Part shown: one piece after another, positions 6,918 through 7,029 of the stretch
Layout of the letters: each line of letters starts with the position of its first letter
How positions within the stretch are numbered: the first letter of the stretch is position 1
Source of the DNA: Methanomicrobiales archaeon
Lineage (GTDB): Archaea > Halobacteriota > Methanomicrobia > Methanomicrobiales > JACTUA01
Assembly (NCBI GenBank): GCA_028679035.1
Contig: JAJRCL010000217.1
Span: 1 to 7,029 of the forward strand
Direction: 5' to 3'
DNA: 7,029 nucleotides
Position numbers and translations under genes: made by a program
Notes under the pieces: generated by a model
What the model saw: only the letters and a program-made list of their open reading frames with translations
What the model was told of the DNA's origin: nothing
Databases searched by the model: none

Positions 6918-7029
6918 GCAATCCCTCCCGCAGGTACTGGAAGAGTTGTGCCAGGCTGACAATGTCCTGCCGGTTGTGGGACACAACGGGAACAAGGGGG
7001 CCGGGATTCCCGGTTGCAAGGTACGTCGC
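6904..7029 (-). CDS. C-terminal fragment of an MrfB-like RNase H-fold exonuclease
   Basis: Only the last 41 codons and the TAA stop (6906-6904) are in the window; the rest continues past base 7029. The fragment includes NPGPLVPVVSHNRQDIVSLAQL. The HNRQD (H-x3-D) arrangement followed by I-x-SLA is the third exonuclease motif of the DEDDh-type RNase_H_2 family that includes Bacillus MrfB (YprB), where the histidine and aspartate are catalytic and bind metal. Its position immediately upstream of an mrfA-like helicase, with a 14-base overlap, matches the mrfA/mrfB partnership and strengthens the assignment. In Bacillus, MrfB is a metal-dependent exonuclease working with MrfA in mitomycin repair. 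What is seen directly is the frame, the stop and the motif; the family call rests on the motif plus context. The DED residues of motifs I and II lie outside the window, so I cannot tell whether the enzyme is intact. Confidence 0.75.
   Translation of the reverse strand, partial: ATYLATGNPGPLVPVVSHNRQDIVSLAQLFQYLREGLRVGG
6924..6928 (-). promoter_or_regulatory. Shine-Dalgarno site of the MrfA-like helicase
   Basis: On the - strand, a full GGAGG ends 6 nt before the GTG at 6917, inside the final codons of the exonuclease gene. It favours GTG 6917 (spacing 6) over GTG 6911 (spacing 12) and over the TTG at 7019, which would add an N-terminus unlike the family. Confidence 0.75.

Overview
The window is archaeal and looks like a methanogen of the Methanomicrobiales type. 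The strongest evidence is a full-length sepS (O-phosphoseryl-tRNA synthetase), a gene nearly restricted to methanogenic and related Euryarchaeota. It is supported by an archaeal taw1 (wyosine synthase), an archaeal/eukaryal-style ArgRS, archaeal Shine-Dalgarno sites (GGAGG, AGGTG), a U-rich terminator and a fairly high GC content. The order-level placement is an impression from sequence style, not a computed result. The window is almost entirely coding: six protein genes, two of them cut by the window edges, in two convergent groups. I see no tRNA, rRNA, CRISPR array, insertion sequence or other mobile element.

Left half, + strand (about 3-4055): argS (its start lies outside the window), taw1 and sepS. 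Each gene overlaps the next by a few to about 20 bases, so they are almost certainly one translationally coupled operon. All three act on tRNA: ArgRS charges tRNA-Arg, Taw1 builds the tricyclic wyosine core from m1G37 of tRNA-Phe, and SepRS charges tRNA-Cys with O-phosphoserine, which SepCysS (not in the window) converts to cysteine. The operon ends in a clear 7-bp hairpin plus T-tract, and the sepS stop codon lies inside the hairpin.

Right half, - strand (7029 down to 4099): the last 41 codons of an RNase H-fold (DEDDh) exonuclease resembling MrfB/YprB, then a complete 768-residue DEAH-box helicase with a DUF1998/cysteine-rich C-terminus resembling MrfA/YprA, then a THEP1-family nucleoside-triphosphatase of about 177 residues. 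These genes also overlap (14 and 22 bases). Both internal starts are best read as GTG codons with well-placed Shine-Dalgarno sequences. MrfA and MrfB form a DNA-damage (mitomycin) repair pair in Bacillus subtilis; the same order here suggests a nuclease-helicase repair module in an archaeon. The THEP1 NTPase as a third, coupled member is the least explained part of the window.

The only intergenic space is about 43 bp between the two convergent operons. I do not see an unmistakably new system. The best candidates for follow-up are the mrfB-mrfA-THEP1 cluster and the pairing of a position-37 tRNA modification gene with sepS.
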